From Pseudothermotoga elfii DSM 9442 = NBRC 107921 (GTDB lineage: Bacteria > Thermotogota > Thermotogae > Thermotogales > DSM-5069), in the NCBI RefSeq assembly GCF_000504085.1, contig NC_022792.1, positions 1,072,001 through 1,136,000 of the forward strand: 64,000 nucleotides of DNA, in the 5' to 3' direction. Made by a program: the position numbers and the translations under genes. The first letter of the stretch is position 1. Each line of letters starts with the position of its first letter. The notes under the pieces are model-generated. The model saw nothing but the letters and a program-made list of their open reading frames with translations. It was not told the origin of the DNA and ran no database searches. Shown piece by piece: positions 63,252 through 64,000 of the stretch.

Positions 63252-64000
63252 GTGCAATATAATAATGATTATGTTGATTCCACTGATAATTGGCGTCATA
63301 GTAAATGGCTATCCATGATGCAGAAACGTTTAAAGATAGCAAAAAGAATACTTGCTGATGATGGTGTTTTGATTACTACAATAGATGACAATGAATATGC
63401 TCATCTATGGATTCTCCTTCACGAAATTTTTCCAAACCTAACTCATACCTGCATAACCATTCAGCATAATCCCGGCGGAACTCAGGGCAAAAAATTTTCT
63501 GTGACTCATGAATATGCAATATTTTCATATTCATCAGAAAGTACTATTTTTCGCAAGCAACATACTGGTGGAGATGTATATAATTTAAGACGTTGGGGAA
63601 GCACTTCAGGTCGCTACGAAGGTGCAACATGTTTTTATCCAGTAATTCTAGACTCTAACTATAACATCATCGGTTTTGGTGATTTACTCGATGAAGAGTT
63701 ACACCCTACAGCTCAAGTAGAATATAATGCAGATGGTACAATTTATGTTTGGCCAATTGATAAGAATGGCATTGAAAAGAAATGGCGATATGGACGTGAT
63801 ACCGTAGAATCAGTAAAAGATAGAATGTTTATTGAAAAAAGAGGAAATCGAATAGAAATTATTTTACGTAGAGAAAGCGAACCTCCAAAAACGGTTTGGA
63901 CTGATCCTTTATATAATGCAGAAGCCCATGGTACAGATATGCTTAAAACCATAATTGGTGGCGGTTTTTCTTACCCAAAATCACTCTATGCTGTCCATGA
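63252..64000 (+). pseudogene. Type III restriction-modification DNA methyltransferase (Mod), 5'-truncated, runs off the window
   Basis: The frame from 63252 reads into Mod-type sequence immediately after the last CRISPR repeat: YNNDYVDSTDNWRHSKWLSMM, then RILADDGVLITTIDDNEYAHL and a target-recognition part ending FSYPKSLY. In intact type III Mod proteins about 150-200 residues precede this, including the DPPY catalytic motif IV, which is missing here. Only GTG at 63252 or internal ATGs could start it, without a ribosome site. The FxGxG SAM motif is expected just past the window end. Most likely an inactive remnant, though the 3' end cannot be judged. Confidence 0.78.

Overview
The window looks like a chromosome segment of a thermophilic bacterium of the Thermotogales, most likely a Pseudothermotoga/Thermotoga relative. 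This is inferred from strong GGAGG ribosome sites, frequent GTG and TTG starts, tightly overlapping genes, many ABC importers for small organics, and a 30-bp CRISPR repeat with the GTTTC...GGAAAC ends I recall from that order. No 16S gene is present, so the assignment is not proven.

Layout. 1-4443: nucleoside-type ABC importer (Bmp-family lipoprotein, double-NBD ATPase, two permeases). 4453-5010: small exported protein resembling an outer-membrane barrel. 4982-21676, minus strand: a long, almost gap-free series for DNA topology, division, pilus assembly, DNA repair and tRNA modification (small ORF, ABC-like ATPase, fruK-like, CBS protein, mtaB, class-IV aminotransferase, DciA/DUF721, gyrB, ftsQ-like, ftsA, ftsZ, pilB, membrane protein, mutS2, and a second long FtsA-like protein). 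21834-25878, plus: MaoC-type hydratase, rsmA, a sigma-54-type activator, and a tandem double-TetR regulator.

26060-40779 is the most interesting region: fifteen co-directional genes preceded by a promoter that overlaps a 16-bp palindrome. It holds two complete branched-chain-amino-acid-type (Liv) ABC importers, two KAS III-like condensing-enzyme homologues with non-standard catalytic residues, a family-1 CoA-transferase, an SDR reductase and two alpha/beta-hydrolases. One hydrolase is fused in frame to the C-terminus of a LivM permease. Together they suggest uptake of an unknown ester, lactone or acyl compound coupled to hydrolysis, CoA activation and reduction, controlled by the double-TetR protein.

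40780-57730 is mostly housekeeping: cutA, lemA/htpX, family-4 uracil-DNA glycosylase, a DtxR-fold regulator that has lost most metal ligands, a sugar-nucleotide epimerase, rarA, formamidase, DegV, tRNA-Leu(GAG), a HAD phosphatase, a DegT aminotransferase, lnt, deoB, a disrupted VWA-domain surface protein, an MFS transporter and an MBL-fold hydrolase.

57731-64000: leader with a good promoter, then a CRISPR array of 76 identical repeats and 75 spacers (58217-63249) containing block duplications of spacers, with no cas gene in the window. The final, undegenerated repeat abuts a type III DNA methyltransferase (mod) gene that lacks its 5' part.
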